A stretch of 57,498 nt of DNA from Leclercia adecarboxylata (lineage in GTDB: Bacteria > Pseudomonadota > Gammaproteobacteria > Enterobacterales > Enterobacteriaceae). The number at the start of each line of letters is the position of its first letter. The first letter of the stretch is position 1. Location of the stretch: the NCBI GenBank assembly GCA_002360945.1, contig DERO01000018.1, positions 1 through 57,498 of the forward strand, read 5' to 3'. The notes beneath the pieces were generated by a model that was given only the letters and a program-made list of their open reading frames with translations, searched no databases and had not been told where the DNA came from. Below, one piece after another: positions 8,501-17,108 of the stretch. The position numbers and the translations under genes were made by a program.

Positions 8501-9411
8501 TCTTCCGGGTTGGCCTTCAGCACCTGCTCAAACTGGCCGCGCGCGGTATCGGTATTGCCGCTGTTCAGCGCTGCATAGCCTTCGCCTTTTGCCGCCCCGC
8601 CGATGCTCTTGCGGTAGTGATCCTGCACCGCGGTATCGTTGGGATGACGCTGGAGGAAGGTCTGGTAATAAGCTTCGTCGCCCGCCTGCGGCCCCAGCCA
8701 CAGCAGGGCCTGACGCAGGGATTTATCCGCATCCTGACTGCCGCTCGCCAGATCCTGCAGGATGTTCATCCCCTCGCGACGGGTGCTTTCCTGATAGGTC
8801 AGCACTTTGCCCAGCGCGATTTTGACGTTGTTATCCTGCGGATACTGCACGCGCAGCTGACGCAGCTCGCTCACCGCCTGCGGATAGAGGGACTTGTCCC
8901 CCGCCATGGTCAGATAGTATTCCGGGGCCAGGCTCGGCGGCGGCTGGTTGCCGGTGAACAGGCTCTGCCAGGTGGCCAGCGCGGCGGGAATATTGCCGCT
9001 GCGCGCCTGCTGACGGGCCAGCTCCAGCTGCCCGCGCGGCACCTGCTGCATCTGTTTGGCGTTATCCAGCGCCTGCAAATTCGCATCCTGCGGCGAGACC
9101 GCCGTTAAGCGCTCGCGCCACTGGGCCGCCCCTTTGATGTCGCCGGCCTGCTGCGACCACAGAGCCATCAGGTACAGCGCCTGGGTGTTGTTGGCGTCGA
9201 CCATCAGCACTTTTTTCAGCGATTCCATCGCCAGATTATCGTGAGACTTTTCGTGCCAGTAGTTGGCCTGATCGAACAGCGCCTTCAGCGCCGGGTTATT
9301 GGCCGACTGGGCAGCATCCGCCGCCTGGGCACCCTGGAGGCCCCCGATCGCCAGCCCGCTGACCAGGCAAAGTACAGGCAGATGTCCGGCGGTTTTGTTT
9401 TTATTGTCCAT
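5539..9411 (-). CDS. bcsC: Cellulose export protein BcsC (TPR scaffold plus outer-membrane barrel)
   Basis: Exports the glucan chain through the outer membrane. I chose the ATG at 9411 (MDNKNKTAGHLPVLCLVSGL), seven bases after AAGGGTGG, over a GTG at 9432 inside the end of bcsB; this gives 1290 residues. The signal peptide ends near GAQA. Roughly residues 35-900 are tetratricopeptide repeats, for example DADALAGMGYVALRKGDYAA, forming the periplasmic solenoid. The last ~350 residues form the BcsC-type beta-barrel and end in TATLYFRYLLGNK. The stop overlaps bcsD (TGATG), which fits a single transcript. Confidence 0.96.
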   Translation of the reverse strand: MDNKNKTAGHLPVLCLVSGLAIGGLQGAQAADAAQSANNPALKALFDQANYWHEKSHDNLAMESLKKVLMVDANNTQALYLMALWSQQAGDIKGAAQWRERLTAVSPQDANLQALDNAKQMQQVPRGQLELARQQARSGNIPAALATWQSLFTGNQPPPSLAPEYYLTMAGDKSLYPQAVSELRQLRVQYPQDNNVKIALGKVLTYQESTRREGMNILQDLASGSQDADKSLRQALLWLGPQAGDEAYYQTFLQRHPNDTAVQDHYRKSIGGAAKGEGYAALNSGNTDTARGQFEQVLKANPEDADALAGMGYVALRKGDYAAGAQYLNRAASLGGAASDERKQQAQDAEFYGQLAQAQAAYKQGNVSQALALSAPLTQRSGEQGAAAKLFRADVQRHNKDYTAAEQTLRGLLTEQPNNGSARENLYYVLREQNKTAEAQAMLQTLPASLQARLAPRVSGGNPTDPLRRQAQQAAANGDPQRAIALLQQGTARYPSDPWLRLDLARLLQKQGRSAEAANIMTPAFRPNASNSELYAAALFASENNAWQQSQTLLSRIPASSQNGDMRELSQRVNYNLQMDVAERYLAQGDRTAAANTLKALAARPPQSPADAGKLARMLAQSGDVNTAVSVVHDNMRRGVQGNAGDYADQVAVLNQAGLGGEAQAWLASPELQSRSTPTQLASIRNGYVINEADRLRVQGNYAAAYDKLIRAMQNDPQNTDLMFAMARVYQSGKMNKEAGVVYDYLMTRDTPQQDARAGAIDVALASNNVDKAKQLSAGLTNDSTPERLLLLARVSEAQGNHQQAMSYLRTARGKLLGLQNNNGDTAPMLGGLALADNPFVGTSSTGAAADPSSLYGQAMPWQVAQLARNPQTAPPGTVRTDLPVETAQAGTLRQVDNMMEMLVDKTATWARGSTALRSRDGEEGLSKLTEIKAPLQWSTVPFGDSRLDVNVTPISLDAGTSSEESSRRFGTGALIQGGVAEELYNASTTTPPELPNIDKIKVPSQGSQSAQGVEVAMALTGEQYKIDVGSTPLGQDLNTLVGGVQWSPQLTDYLKLVLTGERRAVVDSLLSYVGVEDKYSGKKWGQVTKNGGSAQLSYDNTDAGFYAGFGVYDYIGENVPSNTSVNGSAGVYFRPYYAADRELKAGINMNYMNFDKNLSYFSYGQGGYFSPQDYISVSFPVDYTQKFDNWKLGLGASVGYQSYSQDESPYFPTDSAMQKQLEDYVSRGFAKEAFYKGNSENGLGYNLRASTDYKLNKDMTIGGQVGYDTFGDYNESTATLYFRYLLGNK

Positions 9412-9424
9412 AGTGTTACCACCC

Positions 9425-11884
9425 TTACTCACGATCTGAATCCTGTGGGTTAAGACGTTTGTGCGCGCGTTTTTTCAGTAACGAGTAGAGGCTCAGGCCA
9501 ATAATCGACGCGAACAGCAGTCCAAAAATCGCCAGCATGGCGGAGTGCTGCGTGGCATACCACACCACCATCATGTACCAGGGCATCTGGCCGCTCGGGA
9601 ACTGCGGGCCGACGCGGAAGCTGCGCACGCCGTTCTCATCGGTGATGATCGCGGTATCGCCGCGGATCCCGGCGTTGATGCGGGCGGAGTTGAGGTCGGT
9701 ATGCAGACGCGCCAGCTGGGTGTCGTCGCTGCCGATCGCCATCACTACCAGACGTTCCGGATTCCACTGGGAGCGGAAGCTGACAAAGCCGCGCCAGGAT
9801 TCGTTCGACGAGAAGTAGCGGTCGGCATCGACGCCCGACGCGTTCCAGTCCCCCTCCAGCAGACGCTGCGCTTTTTCCCACATTTTGGGCTGGCGCACGC
9901 CAAAGCTGTGCTCGTTGCTGACAAACGGCGACTGCGCCAGCAGGGCGCGGTTAAAGGCAGTTTGATTCAACGAGGAGACCGCCAGCACGTCGCTGTTGCT
10001 CAGGCGCAGCAGGTTCGCGCCGCCGGACGGCAGGCCAAACATCACCCGGCTGTTGTTCAGGGCGGTGCCGGTGGCGTTACCGGAACGGGCAGAGAGATCC
10101 AGCAGGGTGCTGATCTCGCTTTCGCTCGGGTTCTCCGGCAACAGCAGCACAGTCTGGGAGAAGTCGGCCAGACGAGTGAACGGGAACGAGGCACCTACGA
10201 AGTACGAGAGGTTTGGCAGCAGCGTAAAGTGGCGCGTGTTGCTCAGATCGATGCTCGAGTCTTCGTCGATACGGCTCTTGATGTTGTTATTGAGCAGCAC
10301 GCTGCACGGCGCGGTCTCTTTGGTCTCGATGTTGAAATAGAGCTGCAGCTGGTTGTCACCGTAAATCAGGTACGGCTCCAGCGGCACCTCAACATTCTCC
10401 TGACGCGCATCGCCGCCGAGCTTATGCCACAGGCCTTCGAGCAGCCCCTGTTTGTTGACCGGCAGGTTGCGCAGAAACGCGCCGTTGAAGGTCATCGACA
10501 GGTAGGAACGCTGCTCGTCAATCCAGCTCTCGGACGGGAAGCGGTAGGCCACTTTCAGCGGAATGGTTTTGCCATCCCACATAAACAGGTCGGGCGCGGC
10601 ACGGAAGGCCAGGGTCAGGGGTTCGTGCCAGATGCCGGTCACCGTCAGGCTCTGATCCTTACGCATCAGCTCGCTCAGCAGAACCGGGCGATCGGTCGAG
10701 ATCCAGCGTGGGGCATCGTAAGGCTTGCTGACCGGGATGTTCTGCGCCTCAACCGGCAGGCTGGTGGTCTGAGCGTTGAACTGCCCGCGGGTCAGACGCC
10801 ACGCGGCGCTTTTCAGCTGCTGCTCGTTGTTCCCTACCACCAGCAGCAGCTTGTAGATCGGGTTGCCGGGGTTATCCACCACCTGCAGCGTGGCCCCGTT
10901 CGAGGCCGGCAGCGTTAAGCCGCCGATGGACTCACCCGGTTTACCAAACAGGATGCCGTTTTTCTCCGGCAGCTGGTCATGCAGCGCATCAAAGGAGATG
11001 CCGCGATAGTCCGCTTCGATCCCCAGCCAGGAGGCGATCAGCGCCGCAGCGCCCACCTGCTCCGGCAGGGTTTTGGCCGGGAACGCAAAGGTCAGCGTGG
11101 TCGGCGTCATCTGCATTTCATCGAGGAACGGACGCGGGAAGTGGCTGAGATCCGCGCTGATGTTCAGCTGCTGCGCCTCCAGGTCCAGCCGCGTGTTCGG
11201 CATGATGGTGACCTGATAGCTGTCGGACAGATCGCGCTGGCACAGCAGCGCATCACCGTCGTTGATTTTAAAGCTGATGTTGTTGCGGGATACCACCATC
11301 GCCGCCGGGATATCCAGCTGATAGCTGGAGACATTGCTGTCGGCGGAGCCCAGCGGCACCGTCCCCAGCGGCTGGCCGTTGAGCATCAGTTGCAGGGTGG
11401 TATTACGTGCCGCCATCGCCGGAGAGACCTTCAGGTTCAGCTCCAGCTGGGCGTTGGTGATCACCTGGTCCGCCGAGAGGGTAAAGTCGATCCCGCCCTG
11501 CAGCTGGCCGCCGCTCAGCACCACGCCGTTCGGCTGCCCCATCTGGGCAACGGTGATGCTGCTGGTGGTGCCGGGGGTAATGCCCATCGGTGCCGCAGAC
11601 GCGGCATCGGGTGCTGGTGTGGCAGGCGCGACCTCGGGCACCGGCGACGTCTCCTCGACCGGCGGGGTCTGGAAGGCGGGCAGCGTGTCGGGGGCGGGCA
11701 GCGTGGCCGGGGCCGTTTCGGTCGCAGCAGGCGTCGCATCAGCCGCAGGCTGTGCTGTGTCCGGCGGCGGGAGCTCCACCGGCAGCAGCGATTCCACGGT
11801 GGTCGGCTCTTCTGCCGTCACCGGCTGCACCAGCACGCCGAACATCAGCGCCATCTGCAGCGCTTTACGGGTCATCCCTTTCAT
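9425..11884 (-). CDS. bcsB: Cellulose synthase periplasmic subunit B
   Basis: BcsB is anchored in the inner membrane, partners BcsA, and guides the glucan through the periplasm with carbohydrate-binding and flavodoxin-like domains. It has 819 residues. The signal peptide (MKGMTRKALQMALMFGVLVQ...) ends near VTA. Residues ~27-100 are an unusually long Pro/Ala/Thr linker (TPAATETAPATLPAPDTLPA). The rest matches the BcsB fold, and one C-terminal membrane helix (MLAIFGLLFASIIGLSLYSL) is followed by a basic tail. The start overlaps the bcsA stop as ATGA. The Pro-rich linker makes it longer than E. coli BcsB (about 779). Confidence 0.95.
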   Translation of the reverse strand: MKGMTRKALQMALMFGVLVQPVTAEEPTTVESLLPVELPPPDTAQPAADATPAATETAPATLPAPDTLPAFQTPPVEETSPVPEVAPATPAPDAASAAPMGITPGTTSSITVAQMGQPNGVVLSGGQLQGGIDFTLSADQVITNAQLELNLKVSPAMAARNTTLQLMLNGQPLGTVPLGSADSNVSSYQLDIPAAMVVSRNNISFKINDGDALLCQRDLSDSYQVTIMPNTRLDLEAQQLNISADLSHFPRPFLDEMQMTPTTLTFAFPAKTLPEQVGAAALIASWLGIEADYRGISFDALHDQLPEKNGILFGKPGESIGGLTLPASNGATLQVVDNPGNPIYKLLLVVGNNEQQLKSAAWRLTRGQFNAQTTSLPVEAQNIPVSKPYDAPRWISTDRPVLLSELMRKDQSLTVTGIWHEPLTLAFRAAPDLFMWDGKTIPLKVAYRFPSESWIDEQRSYLSMTFNGAFLRNLPVNKQGLLEGLWHKLGGDARQENVEVPLEPYLIYGDNQLQLYFNIETKETAPCSVLLNNNIKSRIDEDSSIDLSNTRHFTLLPNLSYFVGASFPFTRLADFSQTVLLLPENPSESEISTLLDLSARSGNATGTALNNSRVMFGLPSGGANLLRLSNSDVLAVSSLNQTAFNRALLAQSPFVSNEHSFGVRQPKMWEKAQRLLEGDWNASGVDADRYFSSNESWRGFVSFRSQWNPERLVVMAIGSDDTQLARLHTDLNSARINAGIRGDTAIITDENGVRSFRVGPQFPSGQMPWYMMVVWYATQHSAMLAIFGLLFASIIGLSLYSLLKKRAHKRLNPQDSDRE

Positions 11885-14001
11885 ACAGCAGTGTCCTCGT
11901 TGGCGTTATTCCCGCGGCGGGCGTTCTCATGGCGATGACGGCGTTTTTCACGACGGTCTTTCCAGGTCAGCCAGAACAGATCGAATACGCTACGAATAAT
12001 GATAAACAACGAGCGGAACGGGTTGTCCTGCCGTTTTGGCGGGTTGATCCATGCATCGGCGCGGGCCAGTACCACGCGCACCAGTTCGCGGCGGCGGTCC
12101 AGCGGGATCTCGTCAAACATCAGGCGGATGTACTGCTCATCGTGGGCAATGACGTTCACCGGAATACTGATGGCACCGGACTGCAATTGCAGCTCGATCT
12201 CTTCGATTTCATCGGTCAGGTGACGGTCGTCCACCACCGCAATACGGCAGCCGCCCATGGAGAGATCCAGGGTATGGCTGCGCGAGGAGATGCCGCTGGC
12301 GTAGTGGATCACCACCGGCACGTTGGCATCAATACGGATGGTTTTACGCGTCTGACGGGTCTCACGGGCCACGGCAATGGCGGCCAGCAGGAAGATCAGG
12401 CTGTAGAGGCCCCAGCCGACGTTGAGGGCGATAACCATCGGATCCACGTTAAAGTAGTCGTGGGCGACGGCGCGCGTAATCCCGGCCACCACCCCTGCCG
12501 CCAGCAGCACGGCGATGATCAGGTGTGGGCGGACAATGCTGAAATCGAAATAGCCGACGTCCAGCAGCGCGCCTTTATCGGTTACGTTGAACTTGCCGCG
12601 TTTCGGGAAGATCAGGGTAATCACCGTCGGCAACACCAGATGGAAGGCCAGCACCAGGTCGTAGATCTCCCCCCAGAAGCTGTAGCGGAAACGCCCGTTG
12701 ACCCGTGAGTTCACATAGATACAGAGGAACAGGTGCGGCAGCATGTAGGCGAAAATCAGGCTCGCCGAGGAGTGGATAATGTTCAGGTTAAACAGCAGGT
12801 ACGCCAGCGGCGCGGTGAGGAACGCCACGCGCGGCAGCGCAAACTGGAACGAGAGCATGGCGTTGAGGTAGCAAAGGCGCTGCTGCCACTTCAGGCCCCG
12901 GCCCAGCAGCGGGTTATCGACGCGCAAAATCTGCGTCATGCCGCGCGCCCAGCGGGTACGCTGAATGACGTGCACCACCAGACGCTCGGTCGCCAGCCCT
13001 GCCGCCAGCGGAATATCGAGATAGGCCGACTTCCAGCCCAGACGCTGCATCTTCAGCGCGGTGTGGGCATCTTCGGTCACGGTCTCTACCGCAAAGCCGC
13101 CAATCTCCTCTAACGCGCTGCGACGGATCACCGCGCAGGAACCGCAGAAGAAGGTGGCATTCCAGTTATCGTTGCCGCGCTGGATCTGCCCGTAGAACAG
13201 CTGACCTTCGTTGGGAATATCGCGGCCCGCGGAGAGGTTACGCTCGAACGGATCCGGCGAGTAGAAGTAGTGCGGAGTCTGCATCAGCGCCAGACGCGGA
13301 TCCTTCAGGAAGGCTCCAACCGTCGCCTGCAGGAAGATACGCGTCGCCACGTGGTCGCAGTCAAAGACGCAGATCAGCTCGCCCTTGGTGAGCTTCATGG
13401 CGTGGTTGAGGTTACCCGCTTTGGCATGGGAGTTGTCGTTACGCGTGATGTACCCTACCCCGACGTTGGCGGCAAATACCGCAAACTCGTTGCGTTTGCC
13501 GTCATCCAGCAGGTAGATCTTGAGCTTGTCGGCCGGGTAATCCAGGCACTGCGCCGCCAGTACCGTATCGCGCACCACGTCCAGGCTTTCGTTATACGAC
13601 GGAATATAAATATCCACCGTCGGCCACTGCGCCATATCATCCGGCAGCGGGACGATCTTACGCTGGAGAGGAAACAGGTTTTGCAGATAACTCAAAATAA
13701 TGGTTATCCAGATGTAGAGTTCGGCAAGAAATAACCCGATGCCGAGTATGGCTTCTATTTCGGAATTAAAGTGCAGCGTCTGCGTGGCCCGGAACCAGAT
13801 ATATCGTGTGGACATTAGCACCGCCACAATCATCATAATGACCGACACACGGTGATGTTTGCTAAAGCCCAGCAGGAACAATACCCCGATGGTGATTAAG
13901 CCGAAGATATACTGCTTCTGGCTATCCATTGGGGTGATAATAATTAATACGGCGATGGGTGCTAAGACCAATAGCAGTAAATAAAACAGCGCCTTTTTCA
14001 T
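11881..14001 (-). CDS. bcsA: Cellulose synthase catalytic subunit A (UDP-forming, c-di-GMP activated)
   Basis: Family 2 glycosyltransferase that polymerises glucose from UDP-glucose and threads the chain through its own membrane channel. It has 706 residues. All signature motifs are present: DDG (166-168), DCD (214-216), FFCGS (284-288), TED with the catalytic base (309-311) and QRTRW (347-351). Several membrane helices lie before and after the catalytic domain. A PilZ domain follows with RKTIR (552-556) and DLSMGG (579-584), so c-di-GMP binding should be intact. It lacks the long N-terminal extension of E. coli BcsA (872 residues), as expected for a type I operon. It sits 20 bases after bcsQ and overlaps bcsB. 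Confidence 0.97.
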   Translation of the reverse strand: MKKALFYLLLLVLAPIAVLIIITPMDSQKQYIFGLITIGVLFLLGFSKHHRVSVIMMIVAVLMSTRYIWFRATQTLHFNSEIEAILGIGLFLAELYIWITIILSYLQNLFPLQRKIVPLPDDMAQWPTVDIYIPSYNESLDVVRDTVLAAQCLDYPADKLKIYLLDDGKRNEFAVFAANVGVGYITRNDNSHAKAGNLNHAMKLTKGELICVFDCDHVATRIFLQATVGAFLKDPRLALMQTPHYFYSPDPFERNLSAGRDIPNEGQLFYGQIQRGNDNWNATFFCGSCAVIRRSALEEIGGFAVETVTEDAHTALKMQRLGWKSAYLDIPLAAGLATERLVVHVIQRTRWARGMTQILRVDNPLLGRGLKWQQRLCYLNAMLSFQFALPRVAFLTAPLAYLLFNLNIIHSSASLIFAYMLPHLFLCIYVNSRVNGRFRYSFWGEIYDLVLAFHLVLPTVITLIFPKRGKFNVTDKGALLDVGYFDFSIVRPHLIIAVLLAAGVVAGITRAVAHDYFNVDPMVIALNVGWGLYSLIFLLAAIAVARETRQTRKTIRIDANVPVVIHYASGISSRSHTLDLSMGGCRIAVVDDRHLTDEIEEIELQLQSGAISIPVNVIAHDEQYIRLMFDEIPLDRRRELVRVVLARADAWINPPKRQDNPFRSLFIIIRSVFDLFWLTWKDRREKRRHRHENARRGNNANEDTAV

Positions 14002-14021
14002 AGGACGTCCTGAAATTGTCG

Positions 14022-14828
14022 TCAGAAACTGGAGGTTCTCAGATTGGCGTGCACGGCGCCGTCACCCACCTGGATACCCAAAATACCCGCGATACGCTTA
14101 CTCACCAGCTCGATATCAAACGCAGCCGCCGAGGTGGCGCTGAAATCCAGTATCGATTGCTGTGAGGCATTGGCCTCAGGCACGCTTTCATCCCGGTTGA
14201 TCACACCCAGCAGGCGGTCACCGAGGCGTTGCTGTAAGAAGGCGGTGACGTCACGGCTGATATGGCGCCGGTTGTCACTCTGGTTTACCAGGAAATAGTA
14301 TCCGGCCTTGTTATTTGGCGGTTCGCCGCCGGTCAGCCGGTGGTTTTCGATGTGGGGCAGCAGGGACAGGGAGGCGGTATCGGCCAGTAACGTCACCAGA
14401 TGCAGGTCGGCCAGCGGCGAGATCGCCTTCAGCGCCGGGTTCGGCCCTGGAGGGAAGTCGGCCAGGATAATCAGCCCCGGATAATTCAGCAGAGAGCTTA
14501 AGCCTCGCGCCAGGAAATTGCTGTCGCTGGTGAGGTTATGCTCAAAGATCAGGCGCTGTTCTTCCGTCACTTCGCCATAGGGCAGGACGAACATATTGCT
14601 GCCCGCCGTCAGCACCGACTGGCTCCAGTCTGCCGACTCATTGGCACGCGCAACGTAGCCACGTCCGTCCGACAACGGCACGCCAAAGTGCAGACGCAGC
14701 GCGTTCTGTACATCGAAGTCAATGGCCAGAACTTTATTGCCGGAACGTGCCAGAGCATAAGCGAGGTTGGCCGTGACCGTGGTTTTCCCTACTCCGCCTT
14801 TTGGCGAGCAAATACACACTAACGGCAT
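14022..14828 (-). CDS. bcsQ: Cellulose biosynthesis ATPase BcsQ (MinD/ParA type)
   Basis: 268 residues. A deviant Walker A box, KGGVGKTT (10-17), opens the protein, as in the MinD/ParA ATPases, with a later [16 protein letters not shown] segment and [10 protein letters not shown] as the Walker B region. BcsQ proteins are cytoplasmic, are needed for cellulose production in E. coli, and localise the secretion machinery or act in its regulatory complex. The ATG overlaps the end of bcsO by ten bases, and bcsA starts 20 bases later. Confidence 0.93.
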   Translation of the reverse strand: MPLVCICSPKGGVGKTTVTANLAYALARSGNKVLAIDFDVQNALRLHFGVPLSDGRGYVARANESADWSQSVLTAGSNMFVLPYGEVTEEQRLIFEHNLTSDSNFLARGLSSLLNYPGLIILADFPPGPNPALKAISPLADLHLVTLLADTASLSLLPHIENHRLTGGEPPNNKAGYYFLVNQSDNRRHISRDVTAFLQQRLGDRLLGVINRDESVPEANASQQSILDFSATSAAAFDIELVSKRIAGILGIQVGDGAVHANLRTSSF

Positions 14829-15430
14829 GAAGCGATTTTCTCCAGGAGCGGTTGTAACGGAAGATCTTTGACCGGATGGCTGGCAGTCGCGGACGTTTTG
14901 GTCGCGAACAGCTGCTCAAAGCGCACCGGCTCCGCCGGTTTGGGCGGAATCACTGCCTCAGCAGGTGCGGGGACAGGTGCAGCGACCGGCGCGAGCGCTG
15001 GATGGAATGCAGATGGCGCCGCCGCGACAGGCGTCTCTTTCACGGGCGCGTGAGGGGTCGCCTCAGGGCGCAGCTGATCGAACAGAGAAGGTGCCGCCGG
15101 GTTAAGCTGCGTCTGCGCCGCTTTCTCTGCGCTGTCAGCATTTAAGCTCTGCAGGATAGACGGGGCTGAACCGGCAGGCTCCGCCACGGGCGTCTTCGTC
15201 AGGCTGGCAAAAGCCGCATCCAGTTCGCCGGGTTTAACGGCCTGCGGCACGGGCACCGCAACGCTACCGGCCTTCGCCAGCGCCGCGTCACTGTCCACAC
15301 CGGCCAGCTGGTTGATAATCGCCCAGCCGCTGTTCGACGCCTGCTTGTTTTGCGCCGACAGATCCTTGAAATGGATGTCGCCCGTACGCGTTTTATCCTT
15401 GAAACGCTGCAAATCATCATAATTTTTCAT
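14819..15430 (-). CDS. bcsO: Cellulose biosynthesis protein BcsO (Pro/Ala-rich)
   Basis: 203 residues. A conserved N-terminal block ([20 protein letters not shown] through [12 protein letters not shown]) is followed by a low-complexity Ala/Pro/Val-rich body (for example [20 protein letters not shown]) and a short C-terminal segment [10 protein letters not shown]. BcsO is known only as a Pro-rich partner in type I operons of enterobacteria such as Enterobacter, Klebsiella, Erwinia and Pantoea; its mechanism is not established to my knowledge. It is the first gene of the operon, with AAGAG seven bases before the ATG. It could also be called BcsP, but the N-terminal block and the enterobacterial setting favour BcsO. 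Confidence 0.8.
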   Translation of the reverse strand: MKNYDDLQRFKDKTRTGDIHFKDLSAQNKQASNSGWAIINQLAGVDSDAALAKAGSVAVPVPQAVKPGELDAAFASLTKTPVAEPAGSAPSILQSLNADSAEKAAQTQLNPAAPSLFDQLRPEATPHAPVKETPVAAAPSAFHPALAPVAAPVPAPAEAVIPPKPAEPVRFEQLFATKTSATASHPVKDLPLQPLLEKIASCR

Positions 15431-15938
15431 GGTATTACTCTTGATTCACAAGTCAGTATTTTTGTTTCCTGCATGACTTTGCCAGGGACACTCTTTTTGT
15501 GGGAATACGAACATGTAAAGGGGATCGGTGATTAACAATCGTCATCCATCGAGAACATCCCTTTACGGGTATTCATATTTGTACAGCAAATGATCTAATG
15601 CATATTACGTAGAGCTAATACTATGTACAAGCTTATCGACAGATCGCGTAATTTCTCCACTTTCCACCCTCAATAACCACCAACATCAAGATTAAATCTT
15701 GTTTTATATTGATCGGTTAAAATATTTATCCAGCGGTAATGTAGCACGAGAGACATAATGCCAACAGGTAACTATAAGTAATGTGTATTAAAAAAGTGCT
15801 ATGCCACAACTTCACTCTCTGGCGCAAAATTAACGCATTCCCCCGTCGCGCCATTCATCAGACATGTGTATTATTCCCTGTTGTTTTCCTGACAACTATC
15901 CTTAACTCAAATACTTAAGCGCAAAAGCGAAAAGCATC
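15431..15938. promoter_or_regulatory. Divergent intergenic region bcsO / J-domain gene with a long inverted repeat
   Basis: 508 AT-rich bases without a credible gene. An interrupted inverted repeat spans 15503-15574: GAATAC (15503-15508) and GTAAAGGG (15515-15522) face CCCTTTAC (15559-15566) and GTATTC (15569-15574), 14 matched bases per arm. It lies ~75 bases upstream of bcsO and could be an operator or a leader hairpin. The other promoter must drive 15939 rightward; I could not assign -35/-10 boxes. Confidence 0.5.
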
Positions 15939-17108
15939 ATGAGCACACCGATCAAACGGCTGGAAATCATTAAAAATGCCATCGAGCTGGAAGATGACGA
16001 CATCATCGAGAGTCAGCTGGCACGGTTAAAAAGCGAAGCTTTTGACGATGAGCTGCAGGCGATCGTCGTGGCGCTTGAGCAGAAAAACTACACCGGGGCG
16101 ATGGCGGCCATTACCCACTGGCTGCAGAGCCAGCGTGCCGTTACAACGTGGCGCGATCCGCAGCTGGCCGCCAGCAAGCTGGAGCTGAAGGCGCTGGAAG
16201 AGCGTCTGCGCGATCTCATCGACAGGCGTAACGCCCGCGTTCAGCAGCTGGACGAATTCAACGACCTCTACCTTACCCGTCTCGGCCCGCTGATGAGCCA
16301 GATCCTCGCCCTGCGCAAAACCCTGGCGGAGCTGAATCTGCGCCGTCAGCAGGCGGAGGCGCGCCGTCGGGAAGCGGACTACCGCCGCTGCCAGCAGTAT
16401 GTCGCCCAGGCGGTGGAGGTGCTGACCACTTTGACTCAGCACTGGCGCGATCTGCCCGCCGATTCGGTGCAGGCCGCCACGGCGCGTAAGCAGCTGCAGC
16501 AGCAGAGCAACCTGATCGCCAACCTGCTGGCCGAAGCCCATGAGTTGGAAACGGGCTTAACCCGTGAAGAGGAGCCTGCGCGCCAGGCACGTGACGAGGC
16601 TAACGACGAATACGAAAAATACCGCGAGCAGCAGCATGAAGCGGAGATCCGCCTGCGCAAGGGCAAGGACCTGTCCGAAGAGGATCAGAATGAGTTAAAA
16701 CGGCTCTGGCGCCAGGCGAGCAAGCTCTGTCACCCGGATCTGGTGGCGGACGATCTGAAGGAAGAGGCCAACGCCATGATGGTGCAGCTGAACCAGGCGA
16801 AGCAGCGTGGCGACGTGAAAGCGATCCGCTCTCTGGTGGCTCGTCTGCATCAGGGGCTGGAGCCGATGATGGCCAGCGACAGGCTGAACGACCTGACGCG
16901 GATCCGCAAAAAGATGGCCCAGGTTCGGGAGCAGATCGACACCCTGCTGAGCGAGCTGGCGGAGCTGGAGAAAGAGGAGTCCTGGCTGCTGGTCTCCTCG
17001 CTGAGCAATATGGAAGCTTACTTTGCCCAGCAGGAGAGAGCCCTGCACGAGGTGCGCACCTCGCTCGAACATCAGGTCAGCGAAGCGCAGCTCGACGACG
17101 TGGCCTGA
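15939..17108 (+). CDS. Coiled-coil protein with a C-terminal J-like domain
   Basis: 389 residues, nearly all helical and highly charged. Residues ~75-250 are long Glu/Arg/Leu/Gln coiled coil (KLELKALEERLRDLIDRRNA). A J-like core follows: ELKRLWRQASKLCHPDLVAD with HPD at 265-267, then EEANAMMVQLNQAKQRGD as the next J helix. A second coiled coil closes the protein. HPD is the motif with which J proteins stimulate DnaK ATPase, so a DnaK-linked role is plausible. The usual Gly/Phe and zinc-finger regions of DnaJ are missing and no partner gene is adjacent. No strong ribosome site precedes the ATG. Its stop abuts that of yqjH tail to tail. Client and role are unknown. Confidence 0.8.
   Translation: MSTPIKRLEIIKNAIELEDDDIIESQLARLKSEAFDDELQAIVVALEQKNYTGAMAAITHWLQSQRAVTTWRDPQLAASKLELKALEERLRDLIDRRNARVQQLDEFNDLYLTRLGPLMSQILALRKTLAELNLRRQQAEARRREADYRRCQQYVAQAVEVLTTLTQHWRDLPADSVQAATARKQLQQQSNLIANLLAEAHELETGLTREEEPARQARDEANDEYEKYREQQHEAEIRLRKGKDLSEEDQNELKRLWRQASKLCHPDLVADDLKEEANAMMVQLNQAKQRGDVKAIRSLVARLHQGLEPMMASDRLNDLTRIRKKMAQVREQIDTLLSELAELEKEESWLLVSSLSNMEAYFAQQERALHEVRTSLEHQVSEAQLDDVA

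Noticed and set aside
5661..13734. Many long plus-strand frames opposite bcsC, bcsB and bcsA (for example 9545-10918, 457 codons)
   Set aside because: Mirror frames of GC-rich genes: Arg/His/Gly-rich translations without ribosome sites or recognisable domains.
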